From: Bacillota bacterium
GTDB lineage: Bacteria > Bacillota > Clostridia > Saccharofermentanales > Saccharofermentanaceae
Length of the DNA stretch: 64,000 nt
Direction: 5' to 3'
Assembly: GCA_023397475.1 (NCBI GenBank)
Contig: JAEWUD010000044.1
Location: forward strand, 1-64,000
The translations under genes were made by a program, and so were the position numbers. Every line of letters begins with the position of its first letter. Positions within the stretch are counted from its first letter, which is position 1. The notes beneath the pieces are model-generated. The model worked only from the letters and a program-made list of their open reading frames with translations, did not search any database and was not told the origin of the DNA. Shown here in pieces: positions 17,701 through 26,507 of this stretch.

Positions 17701-18675
17701 ATGAAGAAATTCCTTGTAATTCTCCTCTCGCTCGCTCTTCTTGCCGGCGCGGGGTGCTCCTCCATTCAAGAGATTTTTGACCAGGCGAATAACACGTCCG
17801 ACCGGGAGACGACGGAAGTGCCGGTGGATGTGACCACTTTCTCTGGCAGCTCGGGGATAGAGACCTCAGATGCGACACTTGCGAGCGCGGAGACGGCGGA
17901 GTCTGCCGTAACGCCCCCTTCTGTCTGCGAAGTGCCCGGCACGGGTGACACCGCCGGCGTGATGACCTACGGAGACTTGACGATTATTTTCGCGGACGAG
18001 GATCGGACGTTTACCGCGCCGAATACGGACTTCGTAATTTACGAGGGCTCCCTGCGCACCGTACAGGTTTCGATCCCGACGAATCCTGTCGCGGAAGCTC
18101 AACTCAACGCGGAGCTCGCGACCCTTAACGATAAATCCTTGCAACTTCAGGAGGATACGATAGCGGGTGCTGTCGAGATGTATGAGGAGATCGGTCAGGA
18201 AAACTTCCTCGCGCCATTCACTTCTGTGACCTCTATCGGCACGAACTATGTCAGCGAGAAGCTTCTCTGCCTCGGCGTTACGCATGATGTCTACTACGGC
18301 GGGGCGCATGGAGGCAGAATGATCGAAGCGTATATGTACGATCTTGCGACCGGTGCGGAAGTGACCGTCGACGACATCTGCACGGACCCCGCGGCGTTCA
18401 AGGCGCAGGTCAGTTCCGTCGTCGTCTCGCAGATTGCCGGACTTCCGGAGGAGAACAACCCGTATTTCGAGGGTTATGAGACCGCGGTTCCCGACGCGTT
18501 CCCACGAGCCGCCTGGTCGATCTCGGACTCCTGTGTGGCCCGAATGTTTACGATCACCTATCCGGAATATGAGATCGCGCCGTATGCCGCGGGACAGCCG
18601 ACCTTCGCGATGCCGCTCGAGGATCTGAAACCGTATTTCAATGAATACGGCCTGTCGTTATTTGGGTGGGCGTGA
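17701..18675 (+). CDS. Lipoprotein with a DUF4163/DUF3298-type domain
   Basis: 324 residues. A signal peptide ends near AGAGC (Cys 19), a slightly atypical lipobox without Leu at position -3, followed by a low-complexity Thr/Ser/Glu linker to about residue 80. The rest resembles the DUF4163-DUF3298 pair seen in PdaC and RsiV: the hallmark YYGGAHGG near residue 200 is followed by YDLATGAEVTVDDI. Related proteins sit at the cell surface and interact with peptidoglycan or lysozyme. Its role here is not known. It is monocistronic, with a terminator 30 bp downstream. Confidence 0.72.
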   Translation: MKKFLVILLSLALLAGAGCSSIQEIFDQANNTSDRETTEVPVDVTTFSGSSGIETSDATLASAETAESAVTPPSVCEVPGTGDTAGVMTYGDLTIIFADEDRTFTAPNTDFVIYEGSLRTVQVSIPTNPVAEAQLNAELATLNDKSLQLQEDTIAGAVEMYEEIGQENFLAPFTSVTSIGTNYVSEKLLCLGVTHDVYYGGAHGGRMIEAYMYDLATGAEVTVDDICTDPAAFKAQVSSVVVSQIAGLPEENNPYFEGYETAVPDAFPRAAWSISDSCVARMFTITYPEYEIAPYAAGQPTFAMPLEDLKPYFNEYGLSLFGWA

Positions 18676-18706
18676 CCGAATCGGAGCCTGGGTTACTGTG
18701 AATATG

Positions 18707-18746
18707 GGGCTGTCTCGAAGTGAAAGTGGAGAGACAGTCCTTTTTT
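18707..18746 (+). terminator. Terminator after the DUF3298-type lipoprotein
   Basis: GGGCTGTCTC (18707-18716) pairs with GAGACAGTCC (18731-18740) with one G-T pair, followed by six T residues. Confidence 0.85.
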
Positions 18747-19078
18747 GTTATTAAATGACGATGGAGCAGCCTTGCGCGTTTCTCGTTTCCCTTGAGTCAG
18801 TACCTTGTTAACCCTAGAACTGTATTTACCGCCGGTCTTCTATGTGCAACGCTGGGTTGTCGTCTAACGGATACATCAAGTATTCCTCTCTCCTACGTCT
18901 AGCGTTTCGCGCAACATCATCTTCGACGGGTTTGTAACGCATTAGGATTAGCAAGGTACTCGAATCTTCGATCCTATGGTGGGGAAGCTCATCCAATACT
19001 CGCATCCTGAGAAATGAATACCGTGAAAATGAAGGATTTTGCAATTTGTAGTGGCGTCAGTTTTGCTAGTCCAAAATA
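18747..19078. other. Gene-free stretch before array D
   Basis: No convincing gene, promoter or structure is visible. A minus-strand open frame of about 70 codons (18826-19044) has no ribosome site. Confidence 0.4.
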
Positions 19079-19583
19079 TATATCATTGATGCACATACGA
19101 AACGGGCTCCCTCGTGGGTTTTCGTATGTGCGCCAGCAACTCGGGTGCGGTTATTTATCAATGATGCACATACGAAACAGCCACTTACACAGGTTTTCGT
19201 ATGTGCGCTAGGCTTCCCAGAGCGGTTATTCGTCAATGATGCACATACGAAACAGGCACTTAGACGAGTTTTCGTATGTGCGCTAGCAATCCCTGTGCAA
19301 TTATTCGTCAATGATGCACATACGAAACAGCCACTTACACGGGTTTTCGTATGTGCGCTGGGCTTCCCGATGCGGTTATTTGTCATTGATGCACATACGA
19401 AACAGCCACTTACACGGGTTTTCGTATGTGCGCCGGCAACTCTGCGGCGGTTATTTGTCATTGATGCACATACGAAACAGGCTCCTTCACGGGTTTTCGT
19501 ATGTGCGCTGGCAACTCGGGGGCGGTTATTTATCATTGATGCACATACGAAACAGCCACTTACACGGGTTTTCGTATGTGCGC
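19079..19583. repeat. Array D: seven 75-bp hairpin units (GCACATACGAAA family)
   Basis: GCACATACGAAAC starts at 19090, 19166, 19241, 19316, 19391, 19466 and 19541. Each is followed by about 15 variable bases and the complementary GTTTTCGTATGTGC arm, so each unit has a stem of about 12 bp. The linker carries GGTTATTTRTCAWTGAT before each stem. Because 75 is a multiple of 3, both strands stay open as repetitive 25-residue frames (AHTK...FVCA on each strand). I treat that as a by-product of the period. Confidence 0.92.
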
Positions 19584-19739
19584 CGCCTTCTAGCCATTTG
19601 ATAGAGAATACTTTCAGGAAATCGATGACCAATTGCGACAGTATATTGGTTTTGTTCTCCCCAGCAAGCAGGTGTTTTGAGACATATCCTTTCTTAAGCT
19701 CGAAAAATATCTTTTCACTCAAAAAAAGACAAGTCTGCT

Positions 19740-19768
19740 TTGCCTTCGCGCGTCCACGCGGCTATAAT
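19740..19768 (+). promoter_or_regulatory. Promoter of the amino acid ABC operon
   Basis: TTGCCT (19740-19745) and TATAAT (19763-19768) are separated by 17 bp, about 70 bp before the binding-protein start. Confidence 0.65.
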
Positions 19769-19840
19769 ATAACGGTGGCCGACACCCGAGGGGGGCCTCA
19801 AGCTGTTCACCACGATTAACAACATGTGAGGAGATTTGTT

Positions 19841-20611
19841 ATGAAGAGGATTCTTACTGCCTGTATGTGTCTTTTGATTCTCGCTACAACGCTTACCGCC
19901 TGTGCTCCCGCGAAGAAAGACCAGTTCGTCGTCGGTTTCGATCAGGAGTTCCCGCCGATGGGTTTCGTCGACGAGAGCGGCGCCTATGTCGGATTCGATC
20001 TCGACCTCGCCAAGGAAGTTGCCAAGCGTCTGGACATGGAGTTCGTCCCGCAGCCGATCGCTTGGGAATCCAAGGATCAGGAACTGGCGTCCGGCAATAT
20101 TGACTGTGTCTGGAACGGCTTTACCATGAATAAACGTGAGGATAAGTACACATGGACCACTCCCTATATGAATAACGATCAGATTGTTCTGGTAAATTCA
20201 GCTTCCGGGATCACGACACTCGCGGATCTCTCGGGCAAGATCGTCTGCGTCCAGAAGGATTCTTCCGGACTTGCGGCGCTCAATGATAATCCGGAACTAT
20301 TGAAATCTTTCGAGAAACTGGTTCAGGTGGACAGCTATCTGAATGCAAAGATGGAACTCGAGGCCGGCGCGGTTGACGCAGTGGTCATGGATAAGATTGT
20401 TGCGTACTATCAGATCGGCGCCGCTAATTCTGACTTTATGATTCTCGACGAGTCCGTCTCTGAAGAGCAGTACGGCGTCGGATTCTTCCTTGGAAATACG
20501 GAACTTCGCGATAAGGTGCAGAAGGCACTGGAGGAAATGGCCGCCGATGGTACTCTTGCGAAGATCTCTAATGATTGGTTCCAAGAGGACATCACGACGA
20601 TTGGCAAGTAA
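19841..20611 (+). CDS. Polar amino acid ABC transporter substrate-binding lipoprotein
   Basis: 256 residues. The signal peptide ends in TLTAC (Cys of the lipobox near residue 22). The mature protein is a type 3 periplasmic binding protein: VVGFDQEFPPMGFVDESGAY opens lobe one, GFDLDLAKEVAKRL follows, and DCVWNGFTMNKRE and LKSFEKLVQV lie in the hinge and lobe two. It captures an amino acid, probably polar or a cystine-like ligand, and feeds the permease and ATPase downstream. The start at 19841 has GAGGAG 7 nt upstream; an in-frame GTG at 19826 is upstream of that site. Confidence 0.9.
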   Translation: MKRILTACMCLLILATTLTACAPAKKDQFVVGFDQEFPPMGFVDESGAYVGFDLDLAKEVAKRLDMEFVPQPIAWESKDQELASGNIDCVWNGFTMNKREDKYTWTTPYMNNDQIVLVNSASGITTLADLSGKIVCVQKDSSGLAALNDNPELLKSFEKLVQVDSYLNAKMELEAGAVDAVVMDKIVAYYQIGAANSDFMILDESVSEEQYGVGFFLGNTELRDKVQKALEEMAADGTLAKISNDWFQEDITTIGK

Positions 20612-20736
20612 GTAAGGGTCACATTAGCTCTCTTTGCTGCGTCGAATCAAACCGATGCTATAGAACAAGATGACGGCGCGGTTTTTTGCATAAGAAGACC
20701 GCGTCGATTCAATTACATACGAAAGAGGCGCAGAAG

Positions 20737-21408
20737 ATGACGGCATTACAATCCACCATTCAACAACTGTTTGCGGGAATGACCTTCACTCTGATGATTT
20801 TCTTCCTGACGCTTTTGTTCTCACTGCCGCTCGGCCTCCTGGTCGCCCGGGCCCGCATGTCCAAGAATCCTCTTGTCAGCGGAATCACACGAATTTACAT
20901 TTCGATTATGCGCGGCACTCCGCTGATGCTCCAATTACTGGTCGTTTATTTCGGGCCATGGTATCTTCTGAAGATCTCGCTACGGGATCTATCGATCGCC
21001 GGTCTTGATTACCGATATGTTGCCGCGGTTATCGGCTTCTCCATTAACTACGCCGCCTATTTTGCCGAAATTTTTCGCGGCGGCATCCAATCGATGCCCC
21101 TCGGACAATATGAGGCTGCGCAAATTCTCGGGTTCTCAAAGACCCAGACCTTCTTCCGCATCATACTCCCGCAGGTGTTCAAACGCGTTCTTCCTTCCGT
21201 TACCAACGAGGTGATTACGTTAGTTAAGGACACGTCGCTTGCACAGGTCATCTCGGTCAGCGAGATGTTTATCGCCGCGAAAACTCTCGCATCCGTGCAG
21301 GTATCGGTCGTTCCGTTCATCGTTGCCGGTGTATTCTATTATCTGATGAACGGTGTTATTGAGATCGGCATGAATCGTGTCGAGTTGAAGCTTCGTTATT
21401 ATTCGTAA
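20737..21408 (+). CDS. Polar amino acid ABC transporter permease
   Basis: 223 residues with about five membrane segments, of the HisM/GlnP type: FTLMIFFLTLLFSLPLGLLV opens the fold, SIMRGTPLMLQL is the conserved loop after segment two, and EAAQILGFSKTQTFFRIILP is the EAA loop that docks on the ATPase. A homodimer forms the channel. The start at 20737 gives the normal N-terminus; a TTG further upstream at 20686 would add unrelated residues. Confidence 0.9.
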   Translation: MTALQSTIQQLFAGMTFTLMIFFLTLLFSLPLGLLVARARMSKNPLVSGITRIYISIMRGTPLMLQLLVVYFGPWYLLKISLRDLSIAGLDYRYVAAVIGFSINYAAYFAEIFRGGIQSMPLGQYEAAQILGFSKTQTFFRIILPQVFKRVLPSVTNEVITLVKDTSLAQVISVSEMFIAAKTLASVQVSVVPFIVAGVFYYLMNGVIEIGMNRVELKLRYYS

Positions 21409-21448
21409 AAAAACCTGTTAATAGATGCGAACCATAGGAGGCAGCTCG

Positions 21449-22219
21449 ATGAATGTGCTGAAGATACAAAACATCTATAAATCTTTCGGGAAACTCAGCG
21501 TTCTCAAGGGCATATCCCTTGACGTGGACAAGGGTGAGGTTGTCGCGATCATCGGTCCGTCGGGCAGCGGAAAATCGACGCTGCTTCGTTGCGCGACCAC
21601 ATTAGAGAAGGCGGATGCAGGCATGATTTCGATCTGCGGCAGGGAGCTTGTTTCGGAGAAGGACGGGAAGGTTTTTTTCGCGCATAAGAATGAGCTTGCC
21701 GAGATCAGAAGCATGTTCGGGCTTGTCTTCCAGAACTTCAACCTATTCCCGCATTTCAGCGTTCGAAGGAATATCACAGAATCCCTCGTCCATGTGCGAA
21801 AAACCACGCGCGCTGAAGCGGACTCGACTGCTGATCGGCTGCTCGAGAAGATGGGCTTGAGCGACAAAGCCGACGCGTACCCATGTCAATTGTCCGGCGG
21901 GCAGCAGCAGCGCGTCAGTATCGCGCGCGCCCTGGCGGCAAACCCCGCGATTCTTTTTTTCGATGAGCCGACGAGTGCGTTGGATCCGGAATTGACGGGT
22001 GAGATCCTGAAGGTCATCCGTTCTCTCGCCGAGGAACATATGACGATGGTGATCGTGACGCATGAGATGAGCTTCGCTCGAGAGGTCGCCGACCGGATTA
22101 TCTTCATGGCGGACGGCGTCATCGTGGAGCAGGGAAAAGCATCGGACATCATTAACAATCCTCGGGAAGAGCGGACGAAGGCTTTCCTGGCGGGATATTC
22201 AACCGATGCGAGCGATTAG
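21449..22219 (+). CDS. Polar amino acid ABC transporter ATP-binding protein
   Basis: 256 residues, GlnQ/HisP type. Walker A is GPSGSGKST, the signature is LSGGQQQRVSIARAL, Walker B is ILFFDEPTSALDPE and the switch His is in IVTHEMSFAREV. It powers the importer formed with the two preceding genes. AGGAGG lies 8 nt before ATG 21449. The stop overlaps the stop of the convergent zinc-ribbon gene by 4 bp. Confidence 0.93.
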   Translation: MNVLKIQNIYKSFGKLSVLKGISLDVDKGEVVAIIGPSGSGKSTLLRCATTLEKADAGMISICGRELVSEKDGKVFFAHKNELAEIRSMFGLVFQNFNLFPHFSVRRNITESLVHVRKTTRAEADSTADRLLEKMGLSDKADAYPCQLSGGQQQRVSIARALAANPAILFFDEPTSALDPELTGEILKVIRSLAEEHMTMVIVTHEMSFAREVADRIIFMADGVIVEQGKASDIINNPREERTKAFLAGYSTDASD

Positions 22220-23175
22220 GATTCCTTACGGACGATATAGAAGCCTGTGCTGATCAAGGCCAGAAACGCGGGCAAAGCAAACATGAACAGGACGCCGTTC
22301 TGATGATTCTCGACGGAATACGCTACGGAGGTTGGCAGCTCTCCCTCCACGGCGGCGTATGCGTCCGTTGGATTTACGGATATTGCGCCGCTTTGAACGA
22401 GCATGAACAGATAAAATATCATAAATCCTAAGATTGCCATGCTGATCGCAAGGATTGACGCGAAGGCGAACTGATCGAATTGCTTCGCAGCCGTCCGATA
22501 CACCCCATATACGACATAAACTATCATTGCGGATAAAACAAACTCGGCAATCCACCCAAAGGGCAGCACAATTGAAGGAAGAAAAAAAAGAATGGGGATC
22601 GTGATGATCACGCCGACCAAAAGCGCGGCAAGAATCCCGCGCGTCCGGAGGAACAGTCGCCGGTGCCCCGACTCCTGTTCGAAGGCGGTCTTCTTGTTCG
22701 TCTGATGTTCGAGAGCTTCCTCAAATTCCGTATGTAGCTTCGTCTTACAATCCTCACACAGAACCGTGCGTAAATTGCCGATTTGCGACGGCCCCAGATG
22801 GGAGTTGCAGGTTCCGCAGATGAAACAACCGTCCGAAATCCGATGAGACGTTGCCCAGTCTCCGAGCACCTCGATGACCTGGTTGAGATTCTTTCCCAAA
22901 TTGGGAAGCAAAGGAAGCGAAATACAGATCGAGCAGTCATCGAAGCGAATATCTTTCTCGACCAAACCCGCCTCGCTTGATGCCAACAGTCGAGTCTTCA
23001 GATCGTCCCGGATATCTTCCGCGGGGCGAGTAGCACCACAGAATAAGAGAATTCGATTGATCGCCTTCGCATCCTCAATGACATAGTAACGACCGTTCAC
23101 GACGCCGGAGTAAAAACCTTCGTCGTATTCTTCGAATCGGCAGACAGTAACGACTTCATATGCGACATCAACCAT
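22216..23175 (-). CDS. Zinc-ribbon membrane protein of unknown function, paralogue 1
   Basis: 319 residues; I do not recognise a named family. The visible order is an N-terminal soluble part (DVAYEVVTVCRFEEY, NGRYYVIED), a four-Cys ribbon CFICGTC...LCEDC near residues 140-170, a charged stretch, and four hydrophobic segments from about 185 onward. Two clear paralogues lie at 33053 and 34029 and share the opening DVAxExVT, the GRYF motif, the ribbon and the membrane end. It converges with the amino acid ABC operon with a 4-bp stop overlap. A role as a membrane-bound sensor or small-molecule handler is only a guess. Confidence 0.7.
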   Translation of the reverse strand: MVDVAYEVVTVCRFEEYDEGFYSGVVNGRYYVIEDAKAINRILLFCGATRPAEDIRDDLKTRLLASSEAGLVEKDIRFDDCSICISLPLLPNLGKNLNQVIEVLGDWATSHRISDGCFICGTCNSHLGPSQIGNLRTVLCEDCKTKLHTEFEEALEHQTNKKTAFEQESGHRRLFLRTRGILAALLVGVIITIPILFFLPSIVLPFGWIAEFVLSAMIVYVVYGVYRTAAKQFDQFAFASILAISMAILGFMIFYLFMLVQSGAISVNPTDAYAAVEGELPTSVAYSVENHQNGVLFMFALPAFLALISTGFYIVRKES

Positions 23176-23300
23176 GTGATTCCTCCCGAGGTCGGCCTAA
23201 AGAAATCTTTAGCACTAGCTTACGATTCATCCGATGTCGCGTCAAGCGTCCCCGTTGTGATAGAGTGAAATCATTCGATAGCCAGAGGTAGGAAGACAGT

Positions 23301-23912
23301 GTGTTCGAGAGTAAGTCAGAACAGTCGCGTAATCACTACAACCGAATCGCGGAAGACTATGATAATTCTCCGGAAGGCATTTATACGCGACCGTACCAGA
23401 CGTTGATCCTTCAACGCGCCGGCGTAAGACCCGGCGACGAGATCCTCGATATCGCCTGCGGGAACGGCAGCCTGCTCGGACGGTTTTCGAGAGTTACGGT
23501 ATTGCAGCTTCACGGACTGGACATTTCCGAGGAGATGATCCATGTTGCCGGAGGAAGAATCGCAGGGGATTTTCGCACCGGAAGCGCTGAAGAACTTGCC
23601 GTGTTCGGACATTCCTTCGATCTGATAACCGTCTGCTGCGCTTTTCATCATTTTGAGCAGCCCGGGAGATTTCTGCAGGCGGTATTTGCCGCGCTCAAAC
23701 CCGGAGGGAGACTTCTCGTGGCGGATCCATTGCCGCCTTGGGGCATACGCATAGCGATGAACCTCATGTTTCCCTTCACGAAGAGCGGCGATGTTCGGAT
23801 CTACAATTGTCGCGAGCTTACTTCCTTCTTCACCGATGCGGGATTTTCTCCGGTGAACCTTCAGGTTGTGGATGGTCGAGCTCTGGTGGAAGGTGTGAAG
23901 GAAGAAGGATAA
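23301..23912 (+). CDS. Class I SAM-dependent methyltransferase
   Basis: 203 residues of the UbiE/Methyltransf_11 type. Motif I is ILDIACGNGSLLG, the acidic ribose contact lies at LHGLDISEEMI, and the post-motif stretch LKPGGRLLVADPLPP is typical. The substrate is not determinable. The start is a GTG at 23301 preceded by GGTAGGAAG. A hairpin terminator follows the stop directly. Confidence 0.82.
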   Translation: MFESKSEQSRNHYNRIAEDYDNSPEGIYTRPYQTLILQRAGVRPGDEILDIACGNGSLLGRFSRVTVLQLHGLDISEEMIHVAGGRIAGDFRTGSAEELAVFGHSFDLITVCCAFHHFEQPGRFLQAVFAALKPGGRLLVADPLPPWGIRIAMNLMFPFTKSGDVRIYNCRELTSFFTDAGFSPVNLQVVDGRALVEGVKEEG

Positions 23913-23916
23913 TGAG

Positions 23917-23960
23917 AACCTCTGCGTCCTTGGGATATACATGCGGATGAGAGGTTTTTG
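23917..23960 (+). terminator. Terminator after the methyltransferase
   Basis: AACCTCT (23917-23923) pairs with AGAGGTT (23950-23956), extended by inner CG/GG pairs and followed by T residues. Confidence 0.7.
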
Positions 23961-24005
23961 TTCCCTCAATTTGCAACTTCTTGCCGTTCAAATTGCAAAA
24001 TACTC

Positions 24006-24034
24006 TTGACACATGCTTTTCGCGAAGCTACATT
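24006..24034 (+). promoter_or_regulatory. Promoter of ddh
   Basis: TTGACA (24006-24011) and TACATT (24029-24034) are 17 bp apart, about 48 bp upstream of the ddh start. Confidence 0.65.
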
Positions 24035-24081
24035 TATTTGTGGTAAAACTTGAAAACATTTCGTGCAAAGGGGCAAGAAAT

Positions 24082-25071
24082 ATGGATAAGATCAGAATTG
24101 GTATTGTCGGCTACGGTAATCTCGGCAAGAGTGTCGAAGCCGGTGTTTTGCAGAACAAAGACATGGAACTTGTGGCGGTATTCTCCCGTCGCGGGGCAGC
24201 AGGCGTGAAGACGGCCACACCGGGAATCCCGGTATACACCCTTGACGCTGTGAAGGATATGACGGACAAGATCGACGTCATGCTCCTGTGCGGCGGCAGC
24301 CGGACCGATGTTCCGGAGCAGGGACCGATGGTCGCGGCTCTCTACAATATGGTCGACGGATTTGACACCCACGCGAAGATTCCTTCGTATTTCGCCGAGG
24401 TCGACGCTCTCTCGAGAAAAGCCGGCAAGACTTGTGTCGTGTCGAGCGGCTGGGATCCGGGCATGTTCTCGATCAGCCGCGTCTATGCTGACGCGATTCT
24501 TCCTGTCGGCAAGACCTATACGTTCTGGGGCAAGGGCGTCAGCCAGGGTCACTCCGACGCACTGCGCCGCGTACCGGGCATCCTCGATGCCAAGCAGTAC
24601 ACGATTCCGGTCGAGGCGGCTCTTGAGGCCGTACGAAGCGGTTCCGCTCCCGAACTGACCACACGCGAGAAGCACAAGCGCGTCTGCTACGTTGTGGCGG
24701 CGGACTCTGCGGATCGGGCGTCGATCGTCGAAGAGATCAAGACGATGCCGGATTATTTTTCCGATTATGACACCGAGGTCAACTTCATCTCGCAGGAAGA
24801 ACTGAACCGCGACCACGCCGGCCTTCCGCACGGAGGCATGGTGATCTCGTCCGGAACGACGGGACTTCACGGGGAGAATACCCATACGATCGAGTACCGT
24901 CTGCGCCTCGACTCCAACCCGGACTTCACGGCCAATGTCATGCTCGCCTATGCGCGCGCGGCGTTCTGTCTGAACCGCGAGGGAAACACGGGAGCGAAGA
25001 CTGTCGTCGACATCGCACCGGCGTATCTATCGAGCCGCAGTGCTGAGGAGCTCAGAAAAGATTTCATCTAA
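24082..25071 (+). CDS. ddh: meso-Diaminopimelate dehydrogenase
   Basis: Converts tetrahydrodipicolinate directly to meso-diaminopimelate using NADPH and ammonia, the one-step route to the cell-wall diamino acid and lysine. 329 residues, matching the family length of about 326. The nucleotide loop is IGIVGYGNLGKS near residue 6, and VFSRRG gives the NADPH-specific Arg residues. VSSGWDPGMFS and the stretch FWGKGVSQGHSDALRRVPG hold substrate contacts. The start at 24082 follows AAAGGGG; an in-frame ATG at 24013 would add 23 unrelated residues. It is monocistronic between its own promoter and terminator. Confidence 0.95.
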   Translation: MDKIRIGIVGYGNLGKSVEAGVLQNKDMELVAVFSRRGAAGVKTATPGIPVYTLDAVKDMTDKIDVMLLCGGSRTDVPEQGPMVAALYNMVDGFDTHAKIPSYFAEVDALSRKAGKTCVVSSGWDPGMFSISRVYADAILPVGKTYTFWGKGVSQGHSDALRRVPGILDAKQYTIPVEAALEAVRSGSAPELTTREKHKRVCYVVAADSADRASIVEEIKTMPDYFSDYDTEVNFISQEELNRDHAGLPHGGMVISSGTTGLHGENTHTIEYRLRLDSNPDFTANVMLAYARAAFCLNREGNTGAKTVVDIAPAYLSSRSAEELRKDFI

Positions 25072-25111
25072 CCGATGAAGTTGTCGAAAAGAAGATCTCA
25101 AGAGATATGAG

Positions 25112-25142
25112 CCGTCCGTGGAGATCCGCGGACGGTTTTTTG
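25112..25142 (+). terminator. Terminator of ddh
   Basis: CCGTCCG (25112-25118) pairs with CGGACGG (25129-25135), followed by a run of T residues. Confidence 0.85.
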
Positions 25143-25168
25143 TTGGGGAAGAGTTGGGAAGCGAAGAT

Positions 25169-25500
25169 TACAGCCTGAAATGTTTAGAATGCGAAAACAG
25201 GCTGTATTCTGACATAAGTAAACCGTTCAGAAACAAGAGAACACAGCCTGTAACTTCAAGGTTGCGAAATTAGGCTGTGTTTTCATGTCGTGCATACCTC
25301 TAGAGACTCGGAAATCACAGCCTGAAGCTGTTGTTTTGTTGAGCCTGGGCTGTGTTCTGGTACTATTTCGTAATTAGAAAACGAAAAGATACAGCCTAGA
25401 AAGGTTCAGAAGCAAATTCAGGCTGTATTCTAGCTCGACCTTCGGTTTGGGAACTGGAATTTACAGCCTGAAAAAGAAAATTCTCTGATCCAGGCGGTAA
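25169..25500. repeat. Array B: five 72-74 bp hairpin units (CAGCCTG family)
   Basis: CAGCCTG or CAGCCTA starts at 25171, 25244, 25318, 25392 and 25464, each followed 20-30 bases later by CAGGCTGT or a close variant. The last right arm is CAGGCGGTAAT, matching the variant arm of array A. It lies in the convergent gap between ddh and pabC. From 25501 to 25664 nothing further is visible. Confidence 0.85.
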
Positions 25501-25664
25501 TCACGCGCCTCGTTTCTCTAGTGAAAACAATCATCCCTTCTCTGAAGTGTCGGATGGAACGAACAATTGTGTTACGGTGGAAGATCCACGGACAGGGGTT
25601 AAAGCGAATCTTCCCGGATTACCTCAGGATGACTTCTGCTACTGCCAATGGGGTGGTTAAACCA

Positions 25665-26402
25665 TTACTTTTCCGAGTATAGATTCTTCTCCAGATCTTC
25701 CAAATACCTACGCGAGACTTCCTCCGTCACCTTATGCCTCACGAAAATCTTCTCGCCGAAGGACCGTACTGGCATGATGCCGACAATGGAGTTCGTGAGG
25801 AACATCTCATTGAAATCGCCTACTTCCTCGGGCCGGATCACACGTTCTTCAGCATCGGTGAGTGCCAGAACCCTCGCGCGGACGACACCGTCCAGAAGAC
25901 CGCAGGACTGAGGCGGCGTGAATATCCGCCGGCCGTTTACGAAGAAGATATTGGAGGACGCTGCCTCACAGAGTTCGCCCCGGGCATTGGCAAAGACAGG
26001 CTCATCGAGGCCTTCCGCGATCGCGCGGCGTTTCGCGAGGAGATTGTCCGCGTAGGCCATGGATTTGATATAGGTGAGGGGCGAGGAGTCGTTGCGCATC
26101 AAGGGGCTGAGGCCGGTAGCAAATCCGGTCTCGTATTGCGGCGCCCTGTAGCGCGGCGGCCCGATGATAATCTCGGTATTCTCAGAGGAGACACCGATCT
26201 TCAGGAAGCCTTCTTCGATCGAATGGGCATCCAGGTAGGTCGTGATTGTCTCGATCCCGACGTTCCTGGGAATCTCAAGCACACGGAGCGCTCGGTTTAG
26301 TCGGGCAAGATGCTCCGGAAGATAAGCCGGCAACCCTCGGTGAATCAACAAAGTCTCGAATGCTCCGATCCCATACCAGAAGCCTTCATCCGCGATAATC
26401 AT
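25665..26402 (-). CDS. pabC: Aminodeoxychorismate lyase (class IV aminotransferase fold)
   Basis: Cleaves 4-amino-4-deoxychorismate to p-aminobenzoate and pyruvate, the last step of PABA synthesis for folate. 245 residues of the PLP-dependent class IV fold: DEGFWYGIGAFETLLIHRG near the start, the PLP Lys in TYIKSMAYADNLLAKR, and EAASSNIFFVNG. Sequence alone could also fit a branched-chain or D-amino acid aminotransferase; the adjacent pabA and pabB decide the call. The start is set at the second ATG (26402), 9 nt after AGGAGG; the first ATG at 26411 abuts that site. It follows pabB after 105 bp. Confidence 0.85.
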   Translation of the reverse strand: MIIADEGFWYGIGAFETLLIHRGLPAYLPEHLARLNRALRVLEIPRNVGIETITTYLDAHSIEEGFLKIGVSSENTEIIIGPPRYRAPQYETGFATGLSPLMRNDSSPLTYIKSMAYADNLLAKRRAIAEGLDEPVFANARGELCEAASSNIFFVNGRRIFTPPQSCGLLDGVVRARVLALTDAEERVIRPEEVGDFNEMFLTNSIVGIMPVRSFGEKIFVRHKVTEEVSRRYLEDLEKNLYSEK

Positions 26403-26507
26403 CGTGTTCATCCTCCTCGCTTGTAGACCGTTACGTGTTCTATGATACCCTATGTAGTTTGTATATTCGCATCCTGGTACATTATCCGACACCCCAGAAG
26501 CATCTCG

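Noticed and set aside
11471..19583. Arrays as integron attC clusters
   Set aside because: No integrase, no cassette genes between stems and no GTTRRRY-type core pattern at the stem ends.
19066..19819. Long repetitive proteins on both strands across array D
   Set aside because: Openness on both strands follows from the 75-bp period; no ribosome sites and palindromic peptides.
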